A stretch of 64,000 bases of DNA, taken from positions 248,001-312,000 of the forward strand of contig NZ_JAGEPF010000008.1 of assembly GCF_017573465.1 (NCBI RefSeq), written 5' to 3'. The stretch is from Actinomadura violacea. Lineage in GTDB: Bacteria; Actinomycetota; Actinomycetes; Streptosporangiales; Streptosporangiaceae. Both the position numbers and the translations under genes were made by a program. A model generated the notes under the pieces. It searched no databases. It was not told the origin of the DNA and worked only from the letters and a program-made list of their open reading frames with translations. Shown piece after piece: positions 25,654 through 36,584 of this stretch (within the stretch, counting starts at the first letter, position 1; each line of letters starts with the position of its first letter).

Positions 25654-26505
25654 TCAGGAGGCGTCGATCGCGCCCCGGATGATCCCGGCGTAGGCGGCCT
25701 CGCCGGAGGCGTTCGGGTGCAGCGGGGCGGCGGCGTGCACGGGGACGTAGCCCTCCAGCCAGCGCTTGGACGCCGACTGGCACGAGTCGTGCCCGGCGCT
25801 CGGCGCGACCAGGTCGATGTAGGTGTCGCCGTGCGCCTCGGTCTGCCGCTTGATGACCGCGTTCATGGCGTTGACGGAACCCTGCAGGAAGTTGGCGTCG
25901 GTGGACAGCACCGGCTGGACGGGCCAGCAGCCGTTCGGCTTGATGTAGAGCCCGTAGCCGGTGACGACGATCCGGGCGTTCGGGGACCGCTGCCGGATGC
26001 CGTCGAGCACGGCCGACAGCTTCGGCTCGAAGTCGGCGGTGCGCTGCGCGACCTGCGCCTCGTACTTGCCCTTGCACGGCGTCGCGGTCGGATCGAGCGT
26101 CGCGCAGTTCTGCGCGATGCCGACCAGGCCCACGTCGTTGCCGCCGATCGTCAGCGTGACCAGGCTGGTGTCGGCGGTGAGCGCATCGAACTGCGGCGGG
26201 ACGGTCCCGGTGTCGACGCCCGCGACGCTGGTGTCCTGCGACTGCGTCATGTGCTTGGTGGACGCGCCGCTGCACGTCGCGTCCGCGAGGTTCAGGCCCA
26301 TCGCCGAGGCCAGGTCGTGCGCGTAGTTGTGGGTGGACCGGCCGCAGCCGACGTTGCCGGTGATGTCCGGGATGAGCGGGCCGGACGCCATCGAGTCGCC
26401 GAGCGCGACGTACCGTCCCGCCGCCGCGTGCGCGGGCCCGGCGACCGCCAGGGCCGCGGCCGCCGCGACGATCGAGCCGACCACGCCGCCGAACAGACGC
26501 TTCAT
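25654..26505 (-). CDS. Secreted SGNH/GDSL lipase-esterase
   Basis: The 283-residue protein has a Sec signal (KRLFGGVVGSIVAAAAALAV, cleavage after AHA). Block I is VALGDSMASG with the nucleophile Ser, block III is IGGNDVG with the oxyanion Asn, and block V is LHPNASGEAAYA with Asp/His-type positions (His in HPN). Six cysteines after the signal could form three disulphides, as in Streptomyces SGNH lipases. The start is ATG 26505 with GGGAG upstream; GTG 26508 immediately precedes it. It is divergent from a PucR-type regulator, which may control it. Confidence 0.9.
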   Translation of the reverse strand: MKRLFGGVVGSIVAAAAALAVAGPAHAAAGRYVALGDSMASGPLIPDITGNVGCGRSTHNYAHDLASAMGLNLADATCSGASTKHMTQSQDTSVAGVDTGTVPPQFDALTADTSLVTLTIGGNDVGLVGIAQNCATLDPTATPCKGKYEAQVAQRTADFEPKLSAVLDGIRQRSPNARIVVTGYGLYIKPNGCWPVQPVLSTDANFLQGSVNAMNAVIKRQTEAHGDTYIDLVAPSAGHDSCQSASKRWLEGYVPVHAAAPLHPNASGEAAYAGIIRGAIDAS

Positions 26506-26527
26506 CACTTCGCTCCCTGGCCGTCAT

Positions 26528-26550
26528 GGACGATGACGCCGTGATCGTCC
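26528..26550. promoter_or_regulatory. Dyad between lipase and PucR-type regulator
   Basis: GGACGATGAC-GCC-GTGATCGTCC has arms that match at 9 of 10 positions. It lies in the divergent gap just before a TTGACA-like element (26557-26562). It is a good candidate operator for the adjacent regulator. Confidence 0.5.
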
Positions 26551-26572
26551 AGACTTTTGACACACCGTTCAA

Positions 26573-27916
26573 TTGGTGCGGGCGCAGAGTTTCCCGGGAG
26601 CCGTTGTGCCGGAGGACAACAAGGGGCCGCTGAGCACGGCCGGACCGCCTGCGGGCGCTTGCGGACCGCCTGCGGGCGCTTGCGGACCGCCTGCGGGCGC
26701 GGCCGGGGCGCGTGCGCTGTGCATGGCGGGGCGGCCGCTGGCCGCCCATCTGCGGGCGCGCGCGCCGGTGCTGACCCGCCGCGTGCTCGCGCGGCTGCTG
26801 GACGAGCTGCCCGTCTACGCGGAGCTGCCGCAGGAGGAGATCGCCGGGGACATCGCCGGGATCGTCCAGCACAGCCTCCGCCAGTTCGCGGACGTGCTGG
26901 AGCGCCGCCGCCCGGCCGGCGCCGGCGAGTTCGGGCGGCAGCGCGACTCGGCCGCGCTGCGCGCCGAGGAGGGGGTGCCGCTGGAGGCGATCCTCACCGC
27001 CTACCGGATCGGCGCGGCGATGGCCTGGGACGAGCTGGCCGCGGGCGCGCTGCCGTCCGACCTGCCCGACCTGCAGGAGGCGCTCGGCTACTTCGTCGAC
27101 TTCCAGGCCCGGCTGGCGACGTCGGTCAGCGGCTCCTACCTGGAGGTCCGGCAGGTCCTGGACAGCCAGGAGCAGGGCGGGCGGCACGCGCTGATGACCG
27201 CGCTGCTCGCCGGGGACCCGCTCGACCAGATCGCCCGCCGGACCGGCCTGCGGCCCGCCGCCCGGTACGCCGTGCTGGCGCTGGCGTTCACCCGGACGGC
27301 CGACGAGCGCGGCGCCGGCCAGCGCGCCCGGGTCGCGGCCCGCCGCAAGATCCGCCGCGTCCGGACGGTGCTGGACCGGTTCGCCGGCGAGCCCGCCCTC
27401 ACCGCGCTCGACGCGTCCGGCGGCACGGCGCTGCTGCCGTTCGCCGCGCCGCCGTCCTTCGACCTGCTGCACGACCTGGTCGCGCAGGCCGGCAAGGCCG
27501 CCGACACGCGCGTCACGGCGGCGGCGGAGGTCACCGGGCCGTCCGGGATCCCCGCCGCCGTCGCGCAGACCGCCGAGGTCATCGACCTCGTCCGCGGGAC
27601 GGGCCGCCCGCCCGGCCTGTACCGGCTCGCCGACGTCCTGCTGGACTACCAGCTCAGCCGGCCGAGCGGCGCGCTCGTCCCGCTCGCCGGGCTGCTGGAG
27701 CCGCTCGACCGCAAGCCCGAGCTGCTGCACACGCTGCGCCGCTACCTGGCCGACGACCTGGACCGCCGCGCCACCGCGGCGGCCCTGCACGTCCACCCGA
27801 ACACGGTCGCCTACCGCGTCCGCCGGATCTGCGAGCTGACCGGCCTGGACCCGGCCCGCCCGACGGACCTGCAGCTGCTCAACGCGGCGCTGGTGGCGCG
27901 GCGGTCACTCGGCTAG
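26573..27916 (+). CDS. PucR-family transcriptional regulator (CdaR/GGDEF-like + C-terminal HTH)
   Basis: The reading frame is up to 447 residues. The C-terminal PucR HTH is clear: RYLADDLDRRATAAALHVHP then NTVAYRVRRICELTGLDP. The central region has the RsbT/CdaR-like domain typical of family members that sense small molecules. The start is uncertain: the frame opens at TTG 26573/GTG 26576, but residues to about 50 are low-complexity, including three tandem GPPAGAC units; ATG 26723 (MAGRPLAAHLRARAP) may be the true start. It ends 4 bases into the convergent flavoprotein gene. Confidence 0.82.
   Translation: MVRAQSFPGAVVPEDNKGPLSTAGPPAGACGPPAGACGPPAGAAGARALCMAGRPLAAHLRARAPVLTRRVLARLLDELPVYAELPQEEIAGDIAGIVQHSLRQFADVLERRRPAGAGEFGRQRDSAALRAEEGVPLEAILTAYRIGAAMAWDELAAGALPSDLPDLQEALGYFVDFQARLATSVSGSYLEVRQVLDSQEQGGRHALMTALLAGDPLDQIARRTGLRPAARYAVLALAFTRTADERGAGQRARVAARRKIRRVRTVLDRFAGEPALTALDASGGTALLPFAAPPSFDLLHDLVAQAGKAADTRVTAAAEVTGPSGIPAAVAQTAEVIDLVRGTGRPPGLYRLADVLLDYQLSRPSGALVPLAGLLEPLDRKPELLHTLRRYLADDLDRRATAAALHVHPNTVAYRVRRICELTGLDPARPTDLQLLNAALVARRSLG
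26642..26700. repeat. Tandem 21-bp repeat, three units
   Basis: The 21-base unit begins GGACCGCCTGCGGGCGCTTG and ends in C. It occurs at 26642-26662 and 26663-26683, then a partial third copy at 26684-26700. In frame it reads GPPAGAC. It lies at the poorly defined 5' end of the PucR-type gene and could be either coding linker or leader DNA. Confidence 0.85.
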
Positions 27917-29682
27917 GGCCAGCGCGCGTCGAGGATGTCGAACTCGTGCGGCAGGCCGAGCGCGTAGCGGACCTTGTCGTTGGCCTTGAACAGCGTCCAC
28001 AGCGGCGACTCGTACAGCTCGTGCACCGAGCAGCGCGACGCGTTCGACCCGGCCGCGTCCAGCAGCGCGTTCACCGCCTGCCGGCCGCCCTGGTTCGCGC
28101 CCTCCATCGTCGTGACGTTGATCGGCGTCTTCACCCAGTCGCCGGCCAGGAACAGGTTCGGGATCTTCGTCTTGGAGTCGGGCCGCAGCTTCCACGAGCC
28201 GGGCTGCTGGATGAACAGCGGGGTGTCGTTGGTGACGCCGGTCCCGCTGCGGACGATCGCCGGGTCCAGGAACCACGAGTGCAGCATGTCGTCGGTGAGG
28301 ACGGTGCCGGTGTCGTTGAGGTGCGCCTTGATCTCGGCCCACGTCTCCGCGGCGATCTCGGCGGGCGTGCACTCGCTCGCCTTCTTCTTGTTGAACGTGC
28401 CGGGGGTGAACCAGTCGGAGACGATGGACGAGAGGCAGTCCTGCACGGTGCCGTCCCCGTAGGTGGAGAAGTCCCGCTTCCAGAACTGCTCCTGGCTGAT
28501 GGACGTGACCGCCCACGCCGAGTCGCCGTAGTTCACGTGGCCGGGCGCCAGCGGCAGTTTCTTCTTGAGGAAGAACTGCAGGCCGGTCATCCAGTCGGTG
28601 CGCAGGCTCTTGATTCCGGCGAGTGACGGGTCGGCCTTGAGGACGTCGTCGCTGAGCAGTTTCACGGCCCGCTCGCACGGCATCGAGACGATGTAGTAGT
28701 CGGCCGTGACCGTGCTGGAACCGCCGTTCGCGGTGACTCCGGCGCCCGTGACGGTGCCCTTGGACAGCTGCAGGGAATCGACGTTGTAGCCGACGTGGAA
28801 GGTGACGCCGAGGCTCTTCAGGTGCGCGATCCACGGGTCGAGCCACATCTCCGACGTCGACCCGTCCAGCACCCGGTCGACGGTCCCGCCGGGCTCGTTG
28901 CCGAGGTCGAGGATGCTCCACACCGTCGCCTCGCCGACCTTGGCGATCGAGTGGGTGCTGGCGTCCTTGGACTTGGTCGCGGCGAGGTTGCGGATCGTGC
29001 CGTCGGCGATGAACTTGTTGTACTCGTCGGAGAACCGGTCGGCGCGGATGTAGTCCGACCAGGTCAGGTCGTCCCATTGCCCGAGTTTGCGGGCGTCGCA
29101 GCTCGTGACGTAGACGAGCAGTTTCTGCGCGGCGAACGCGGCCTCGGTGAGCGACAGTTTCGCGACCGTCTGCAGCCCGGACTGGATCGTCGCGAGGAAG
29201 CTGGCCTTGTCGTAGATGCTGGATTTCGGCGGCAGCGGGAACGGGAACGGGATGGTCAGGTCGGGCCGTCCCTGCCGCGCCATCATGTACGCGTCGGCGC
29301 GGACGAGGTTGTCCCAGCATCCGTTCTTGTTGCCGGGGAACGGCGTCCGGCGCATGTTGTCGGTCAGGTTGAAGTAGAAGCCGGGGAAGAACCGGAACCC
29401 GTGCTCGCCCGGCAGGTCGAGGCGGCCGCCCGTCCCGGTGCCCGGCGGGAAGATGCTGCGCGCCTTGCCGCCGAGGGCGGTGCGCTCGTAGACGTCGACC
29501 TGGAAGCCCCGGTCGGCCAGTTCGTGCGCCGCGCTCAGCCCGGCGACGCCGCCGCCGAGCACGGCGACGCGCTTGCCGGCCGCGGCCCGCGCGGGCGCCG
29601 GTCCCATCGCCAGCGCTCCCGCCGTGGCCGCGCCCATCAGCCCGGCGTCGCGCAGGAACCGTCTGCGCGTGGTCTCACCCAT
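27913..29682 (-). CDS. Tat-exported FAD-dependent amine-oxidase/desaturase-like protein
   Basis: The 589-residue flavoprotein has a twin-arginine signal (TTRRRFLRDAGLMGAATAGA), then the FAD motif VAVLGGGVAGLSAAHELADRG (about residues 39-59). GEHGFRFFPGFYFNLTDNMRR is characteristic of hydroxysqualene dehydroxylase-like or isorenieratene-type oxidoreductases. The C-terminal FLAGDWVKTPINVTTMEGAN is the flavin-closing segment of amine oxidase/phytoene desaturase proteins. AGGAGG precedes ATG 29682. The gene stands alone; extracytoplasmic location is unusual for carotenoid or squalene enzymes, so the substrate is open. Confidence 0.85.
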   Translation of the reverse strand: MGETTRRRFLRDAGLMGAATAGALAMGPAPARAAAGKRVAVLGGGVAGLSAAHELADRGFQVDVYERTALGGKARSIFPPGTGTGGRLDLPGEHGFRFFPGFYFNLTDNMRRTPFPGNKNGCWDNLVRADAYMMARQGRPDLTIPFPFPLPPKSSIYDKASFLATIQSGLQTVAKLSLTEAAFAAQKLLVYVTSCDARKLGQWDDLTWSDYIRADRFSDEYNKFIADGTIRNLAATKSKDASTHSIAKVGEATVWSILDLGNEPGGTVDRVLDGSTSEMWLDPWIAHLKSLGVTFHVGYNVDSLQLSKGTVTGAGVTANGGSSTVTADYYIVSMPCERAVKLLSDDVLKADPSLAGIKSLRTDWMTGLQFFLKKKLPLAPGHVNYGDSAWAVTSISQEQFWKRDFSTYGDGTVQDCLSSIVSDWFTPGTFNKKKASECTPAEIAAETWAEIKAHLNDTGTVLTDDMLHSWFLDPAIVRSGTGVTNDTPLFIQQPGSWKLRPDSKTKIPNLFLAGDWVKTPINVTTMEGANQGGRQAVNALLDAAGSNASRCSVHELYESPLWTLFKANDKVRYALGLPHEFDILDARWP

Positions 29683-29765
29683 GGTGACCTCCTCTGGCGC
29701 TCCGGTTTCTCCGGAGCCCGCAGGGCGCCCGCGCGCCCCCCGACCGGGCGCTGCATAAGTGTTGA

Positions 29766-29777
29766 GTTACTTGTAAC
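29766..29777. promoter_or_regulatory. Perfect short palindrome GTTACTTGTAAC
   Basis: GTTAC-TT-GTAAC lies 84 bases upstream of the flavoprotein start, in the divergent gap with the 29895 gene. It is flanked by a loose GTGTT...AACAC. The AT-rich surroundings stand out from the local composition. It resembles sites for small TetR/MarR-type regulators; no such gene is adjacent. Confidence 0.4.
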
Positions 29778-29894
29778 ACGCTATTAACGCGCCGCCAATA
29801 GCGACGGAACCGCTGCCAACAGTGGCCACGGGACCATCGCCGCATCCGGCCGGATCCGGCGCCGGGCCGCGGCCCGGGGCGGTACGTTGCCGAG

Positions 29895-30956
29895 GTGTTC
29901 GGGATCTTCAAGCGGCGTCGCGGGGCCGGGCTCGCCGCGGTCGAGGCGGACATCACCGCGTTCGGGGAAGCGCTGGCGGCGCTCGCGCTGGAGCCGGCCG
30001 AGCATGCCGGCGACACGGCTCTGCTGGCCGACTACGAACGCGCCCTCGACTCCTACGAGCAGGCGAAGCGCGCGTTCGTCGGGGACAGGGACCTGCTCGA
30101 CGCCGAGGACGCCGTCCGGGCCCTGGACGCGGGGCGCCACGCGCTGGCCTGCGTGGACGCCCGGCTGGCGGGCCGGGCGGTGCCGGAGCACCGGCCGCTG
30201 TGCTTCTTCGACGCGCGGCACGGGCCGTCGGTGCGGCTGGTGGTGTGGGCTCCGCCGGGCGAGGCGGCGCGTCCGGTGCCGGTGTGCGCGGCTGACGCGG
30301 TGCGGCTGGAGGACGGCCTCCCGCCGATCGAGACGGGCCGCGCCGCCGCGTCCGGGAGCCGGAAGGCCGAGCGGGCTCTGCCCGACGAGCCGGACGGCGC
30401 GGCTCCGTTCGACGCGCCTCCCCCCGGGACGCCGCAGGAGAGCGTGGCCCGCAGGAAGGGCAACGCCCGCGTGGAGCTCTCGGTCGCTCCACGGGAGGCG
30501 TCCGTCCTGGTGGTCCGCTTCTCCGGCCCGGCGATGGCGTCCGTCGACATCCAGCACCGGGGAAGCCCGAGGTCGCTGTGGACGTCGGGCGGCGAGAGGA
30601 TCCGGCGGGTGGTCTTCCCGCTGGCCCCCGGCCGGAAGCGGCTGCTGACGCTGCAGGTCTCGTCCGACGTGCCGTGGGCGGCGTGGCCGGTCGCGCCGGC
30701 GGACGTGCCGCCGTTGCGGGACGGCATGTCCGGGCACGGCATGTACCTGTTCCGGCATGACGGCGGGCCGGTGCCGATCCGGGTCCGGCAGAAGGGGCGG
30801 GGGTCGTTCGCGCTGCTGCGGTTCTCGTGGGAGTGCGAGCTGGCGGGGTCGGTGGTCGCCGGTTCGGACACGTTCACCAAGGCGGCGGAGATCCCGGGGC
30901 CCGGCCTGTACCTCGTGCGCGCGAGCGCCGGCTGGGTCATCGACGGCGTCCGCTGA
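29895..30956 (+). CDS. Hypothetical protein with helical N-terminus and beta C-terminus
   Basis: The 353-residue protein starts at GTG. Residues 1-95 form a charged helical segment (DYERALDSYEQAKRAFVGDR). A conserved-looking CFFDARHGPSVRLVVWAPPG follows, then a disordered Pro/Ala linker (about 145-190) and a beta-rich C-terminal part (VELSVAPREASVLVVRFSGP ... GPGLYLVRASAGWVIDGVR). It has no signal peptide or membrane helix. I do not recognise the family; the CFFDxRHG segment is known to me only from uncharacterised actinomycete proteins. Confidence 0.75.
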   Translation: MFGIFKRRRGAGLAAVEADITAFGEALAALALEPAEHAGDTALLADYERALDSYEQAKRAFVGDRDLLDAEDAVRALDAGRHALACVDARLAGRAVPEHRPLCFFDARHGPSVRLVVWAPPGEAARPVPVCAADAVRLEDGLPPIETGRAAASGSRKAERALPDEPDGAAPFDAPPPGTPQESVARRKGNARVELSVAPREASVLVVRFSGPAMASVDIQHRGSPRSLWTSGGERIRRVVFPLAPGRKRLLTLQVSSDVPWAAWPVAPADVPPLRDGMSGHGMYLFRHDGGPVPIRVRQKGRGSFALLRFSWECELAGSVVAGSDTFTKAAEIPGPGLYLVRASAGWVIDGVR

Positions 30957-30961
30957 AAGGG

Positions 30962-30993
30962 CCGGCCGCACGGGCGCGGGCCCGTGCGGCCGG
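30962..30993. terminator. Bidirectional hairpin terminator
   Basis: A perfect 14-bp stem CCGGCCGCACGGGC / GCCCGTGCGGCCGG with a 4-base loop lies between the convergent hypothetical gene and the EF-G paralogue. Confidence 0.8.
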
Positions 30994-30997
30994 GTGG

Positions 30998-33025
<2,028 letters not shown>

Positions 33026-33143
33026 CGGGAATCACTCCTTTTCCGGATCCCGTGCGCGCGGAATTTCCGCGGCCCCGCGACGATAACCGGGGGCCCGGAA
33101 TCGGCGCCAAGGGTTTTCCGGCGCTTTCCGGGCCCGGGAGCGA

Positions 33144-33968
33144 TCAGTTTCCGGGGTTCAGCAGTCCCGCGGTGACGACGGCGCGGCCGAACGGGCGGGC
33201 CAGTTCGGCGAGGCGCTCGCAGTCCGCCTCGCCGAGGGCGGCGTAGGCCGGGAGCGCGAGCTCGTCGGTGCGGTCCTCGATGCGCTGCCGGAACTCCTTG
33301 CCCGCTTGGGAGAGCTCGTCGCCGTCGAGGAGGCCGCGGGCGCGCAGCGCGTCCTCGGTCGCGGCCCATTCTTCGGCCGGCCACGCGCGGCTGGCCTTGA
33401 GGAACGGCGTCGGGATGGTGCCGGTGGCGGCGTGCAGGACGAGGGCTTCGAGCGGTGCGACGCCCGCGTCGGTGAGGGCGGCGATGTGCCCGTCGCCGCG
33501 GAACTCGCGGAGCAGCGTCTGGGCGTGCCAGAGCCGGTCGATGGGCTCGTCGGGCCAGGGCAGGGCGGCGTGCGCGGCGAACAGGGGGCGGCCGTGCAGG
33601 TGCTCGCGGGCGGCCTCGGCGGCGCGGGTCGCGAGGCCGGTGACCTCGTCGAGGCCGGGGACGCGGTGGATGCCGGCGCGGCGCAGGGCGGTGCCGGCTG
33701 CGTCGAGCCGGGCGGCGAGGACCTGCTCGGGCGACGCCTTCTCCCAGGCCGCGGGCAGGGCGCCGCGGACGAGCGCGGGGTTGAAGTTGTAGAAGGTCGC
33801 GATGACGAGTTCGGCGGACGCGCGGCCGAAGGCGGCGGACCGGGGCGCGAAGTAGCCGGCGGCGGCGTCCAGGCCGAGCGCGGCGTAGCGCTCGGAGCCC
33901 TCCGGCACGAAGTAGATCATGGCGTGCACCGGTTCCAGCCGGCGCCAAGCCTCGCGTGCTGCCCGCAT
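33144..33968 (-). CDS. SCO6745-family protein (HTH-like, uncharacterised)
   Basis: The 274-residue protein opens with EAWRRLEPVHAMIYFVPEGS and contains AFYNFNPALV-type and WPAEEWAATEDALRARGLLD segments, which recall the SCO6745 family of actinomycetes. The C-terminal part resembles a winged-helix fold with LSQAGKEFRQRIEDRTDELA. No catalytic residues are known. ATG 33968 has GGAGGG 6 bases upstream; ATG 34010 upstream lacks a site. Confidence 0.78.
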   Translation of the reverse strand: MRAAREAWRRLEPVHAMIYFVPEGSERYAALGLDAAAGYFAPRSAAFGRASAELVIATFYNFNPALVRGALPAAWEKASPEQVLAARLDAAGTALRRAGIHRVPGLDEVTGLATRAAEAAREHLHGRPLFAAHAALPWPDEPIDRLWHAQTLLREFRGDGHIAALTDAGVAPLEALVLHAATGTIPTPFLKASRAWPAEEWAATEDALRARGLLDGDELSQAGKEFRQRIEDRTDELALPAYAALGEADCERLAELARPFGRAVVTAGLLNPGN

Positions 33969-34134
33969 CGTCCGCCCTCCGTACCGGTCGGCAGGAAATT
34001 CGAATGTCATTCTAGTTTCCGCCGCGCCCCACCACCAGGGAGATCGTTGGCGAAAGTTCGCACCGGCAGCACCGGTGGTTCACCCCCGCCGCGCCATGAT
34101 CAACGGGCTGTCCCCGCAGAGAAGGGTGTCACCC

Positions 34135-35415
34135 GTGGTGAGGAAGTGGACGGCCGCCGTCGCGGCGGTCACGAGCACGGCGGTCATGAGCACGGTCGTC
34201 CCGGCCTGGGCGGCGCCGGCGCCGCCTCCGGACGGCGCCGGGTCGGGCGAGCGTCCCGCCGCCCGCGCGCTGCCCGCGCTCCCGGCGGCGGCGCCCGGGC
34301 TGCGCTACACCTCGGCGCTGCGGCTCTCGCGCGGGGTCGTCGCGCGGACGTTCGAGACGTCCGGCACCGGTGTGAAGGCGGCCGGCGACCTGGTCGACGT
34401 CGACCTGCGCGCCCCGCACGTCCGGGTCGGCCTGCTGCGCCCCGGCGCGATCGCCGCGCGCGCGACGGTGTCGGACATGGCGAACGCCCAGCGCGCGATC
34501 GCGGGCGTGAACGGCGACTTCTTCAACATCAGCGAGACGCACGAGGGCGTGCCGCCGACCGGCTCGTCGTCGGGGCCGGAGGTGGACGGCGGCCGGGCCC
34601 TGAAGGCGGCCGTGCCGGACGGCCAGCGGTTCGGGCCCGCGCTGCCGCCCGGGACGTCCGCCCGCGACGTGATCGGCGTCGGCGCCGACGGGCGCGGGCA
34701 CGTGGCGAGCCTGCGCCTGGCCGGGACGGTCCGGGCCCGGCTCGGGACGCTGAAGCTGGACGGCCTCAACCAGTACGCGCTTCCAGAAGGAGGCGTCGGC
34801 GCGTTCACGAGCGAGTGGGGGACGGTGTCGCGGCAGCGCGCGGTCTGCGGCAGCGACGACGCCCGCAACGACCCGTGCAGCACCCGAACGGCCGAGGTGA
34901 CCGTGCGGCGCGGCGTCGTCACGGCCGTCTCGGACGAGGTCGGCGCGGGCGCGATTCCCAAGGGCGCGACCGTGCTCGTCGGCCGCGACGAGGGCGCCGC
35001 CGCGCTGCTCAAGCTGCGCAAGGGCGACCGCGTGAAGGTCCGCTACCGGCTGGCGGGCAAGGTGCGGTTCCGGTTCGCGGTGGGCGGCTTCCCGATCCTG
35101 CGCCACGGCCGCCCGCTGAGCGGCCTGGACGCGGCGGGCCCCGCGCCGCGCACCGCCGCCGGCGTCAGCCGCGACGGCCGCCACCTGTACCTCGCCGTGG
35201 TGGACGGACGGTCGGAGACGAGCGGCGGCGTCACCGTCGCGGAGCTGGCTGGGCTGCTCGCGCGGGCCGGTGCGTCCGACGGGGTGAACCTCGACGGCGG
35301 CGGCTCGTCGGCGTTCGTCGCGCGCGCCCCCGGCGAACCGTCGGCGACCGTGCGCAACGTCCCGTCCGACGGGCGCGAGCGCGCGGTCGCGAACGGCATC
35401 GGGGTGTTCTCCTGA
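34135..35415 (+). CDS. Secreted phosphodiester glycosidase (NAGPA domain)
   Basis: The 426-residue protein has a Sec signal (KWTAAVAAVTSTAVMSTVVP, AWA cleavage). The NAGPA/exopolysaccharide phosphodiester glycosidase core shows AGVNGDFFNI (about residues 120-129) and the C-terminal signature SDGVNLDGGGSSAFV. Family members remove GlcNAc or other sugars from phosphodiesters, for example in wall polymers. A GTG at 34135 after AGAAGGG is the likely start, with ATG 34096 as an alternative. It converges on the FUSC gene with only 10 bases between them. Confidence 0.85.
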   Translation: MVRKWTAAVAAVTSTAVMSTVVPAWAAPAPPPDGAGSGERPAARALPALPAAAPGLRYTSALRLSRGVVARTFETSGTGVKAAGDLVDVDLRAPHVRVGLLRPGAIAARATVSDMANAQRAIAGVNGDFFNISETHEGVPPTGSSSGPEVDGGRALKAAVPDGQRFGPALPPGTSARDVIGVGADGRGHVASLRLAGTVRARLGTLKLDGLNQYALPEGGVGAFTSEWGTVSRQRAVCGSDDARNDPCSTRTAEVTVRRGVVTAVSDEVGAGAIPKGATVLVGRDEGAAALLKLRKGDRVKVRYRLAGKVRFRFAVGGFPILRHGRPLSGLDAAGPAPRTAAGVSRDGRHLYLAVVDGRSETSGGVTVAELAGLLARAGASDGVNLDGGGSSAFVARAPGEPSATVRNVPSDGRERAVANGIGVFS

Positions 35416-35425
35416 ACGGCACGGG

Positions 35426-36523
35426 TCAGGTGGGCGGGCGCGGGCGCAGGTCGTCCAGCATGAGGCGACTGAGCCGCAGCACCTCCTTCTGCGGGTCCCA
35501 CAGGCCCGGCGCGTCCGTGCCGGGCCCGTGGTGGGGGCGTTCGAGCCGCTGCTGCAGGCGCTCGGCGTCCGCCAGCTCCTCATCGCCGGGCGCCTCGGGC
35601 AGCCGCCGGACGAGCCCGGCGAGCAGCTCGACGAGGCGCGCGTGGTCGTCGCGGAACTCGGCGGAGAACCGCAGTTCCGGTGCCTCGGCGTCCATCGCCT
35701 CCTGGTGGGTGCCGGCGATCGACCGCACGTACGTGGTCGCCTGCTCAAGGGTGTTCATCAGCCGGGTCGCGGGCCAGCGCTCCGGCTCGTCGCGCCACCG
35801 CAGCGGGTAGCCGCGCAGCTTCGCGCGCGGGTTGGCGCGCATGCTGTCGCGGCCCTGCTCGTAGGCGTGCCGCGCCTGGTCCTGGACGGTCCGGAGCCGC
35901 TCGTCCGCCTCGTCCCAGGACGCCCGGCGCTCGTCGGGGCCGGTGACGGCGGCGGCGAGCGCGTCCATCGCCTCGGCGAGGACGTCCCGCAGCTCCTCGA
36001 CGGCGTACTCGGCGCGGCGCAGGTAGAGCGGCGGGAACGCCACCGCGTTGACGGCGAGGCCGACCACGAGGCCGACGGCGACGTCCCCGAGGCGCGGCAG
36101 CGTGTACCCGGCGGCGTCGTGGCCGCCGAGGAGCAGCGCGAACAGCGCGGTGAACGGGACCTGCGACGCCTGCCCGCCGAGCCGCCGCCACCCGGACGCC
36201 ATCATCGTCAGGAACAGCACGACCGCGATGCCGAGGACGTTCGGCCCGATCCAGATCCCGACCGGTATCGCCAGTGCGGCGCCGATGACGAACCCGGCGG
36301 CGTAGGTGACGCTCTCCCGGACGGACCGCACCACCGACGGGTACACGCCGAGCAGCGCGGCGAGCGGCGCGAAGTACGGTTCGGTGTGCCCGACGGCGTA
36401 CCGCGCCGCCGCCCACGCGATCACCCCCGCGAGGACGGCCTTCGCGGTGAGCTTCAGCCGCTCCCGCCAGTACCGCCGTCCCGCCCATGGCAGGAGGTAC
36501 CCACGCATTCCGCCGATCCGCAC
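35426..36523 (-). CDS. FUSC-family (aromatic acid exporter-like) membrane protein
   Basis: The 365-residue protein has about five N-terminal membrane helices (residues 20-170; for example VLAGVIAWAAARYAVGHTEP, NVLGIAVVLFLTMMASGWRR, DVAVGLVVGLAVNAVAFPP). A long cytoplasmic helical domain rich in Arg/Glu follows. This half-size layout is that of actinobacterial FUSC/DUF939 proteins related to the AaeB aromatic-acid efflux pump. The start is GTG 36523 or ATG 36508. Substrate unknown. Confidence 0.8.
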   Translation of the reverse strand: MRIGGMRGYLLPWAGRRYWRERLKLTAKAVLAGVIAWAAARYAVGHTEPYFAPLAALLGVYPSVVRSVRESVTYAAGFVIGAALAIPVGIWIGPNVLGIAVVLFLTMMASGWRRLGGQASQVPFTALFALLLGGHDAAGYTLPRLGDVAVGLVVGLAVNAVAFPPLYLRRAEYAVEELRDVLAEAMDALAAAVTGPDERRASWDEADERLRTVQDQARHAYEQGRDSMRANPRAKLRGYPLRWRDEPERWPATRLMNTLEQATTYVRSIAGTHQEAMDAEAPELRFSAEFRDDHARLVELLAGLVRRLPEAPGDEELADAERLQQRLERPHHGPGTDAPGLWDPQKEVLRLSRLMLDDLRPRPPT

Positions 36524-36584
36524 CGCTGTCCGATGCCCGGTGATCGCCTCCCGAATCCCGGACGCGACGGCAGCGGAGGGCGGG

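Noticed and set aside
26642..26700. Possible CRISPR array
   Set aside because: The units are directly adjacent with no spacers, so it is a tandem repeat.
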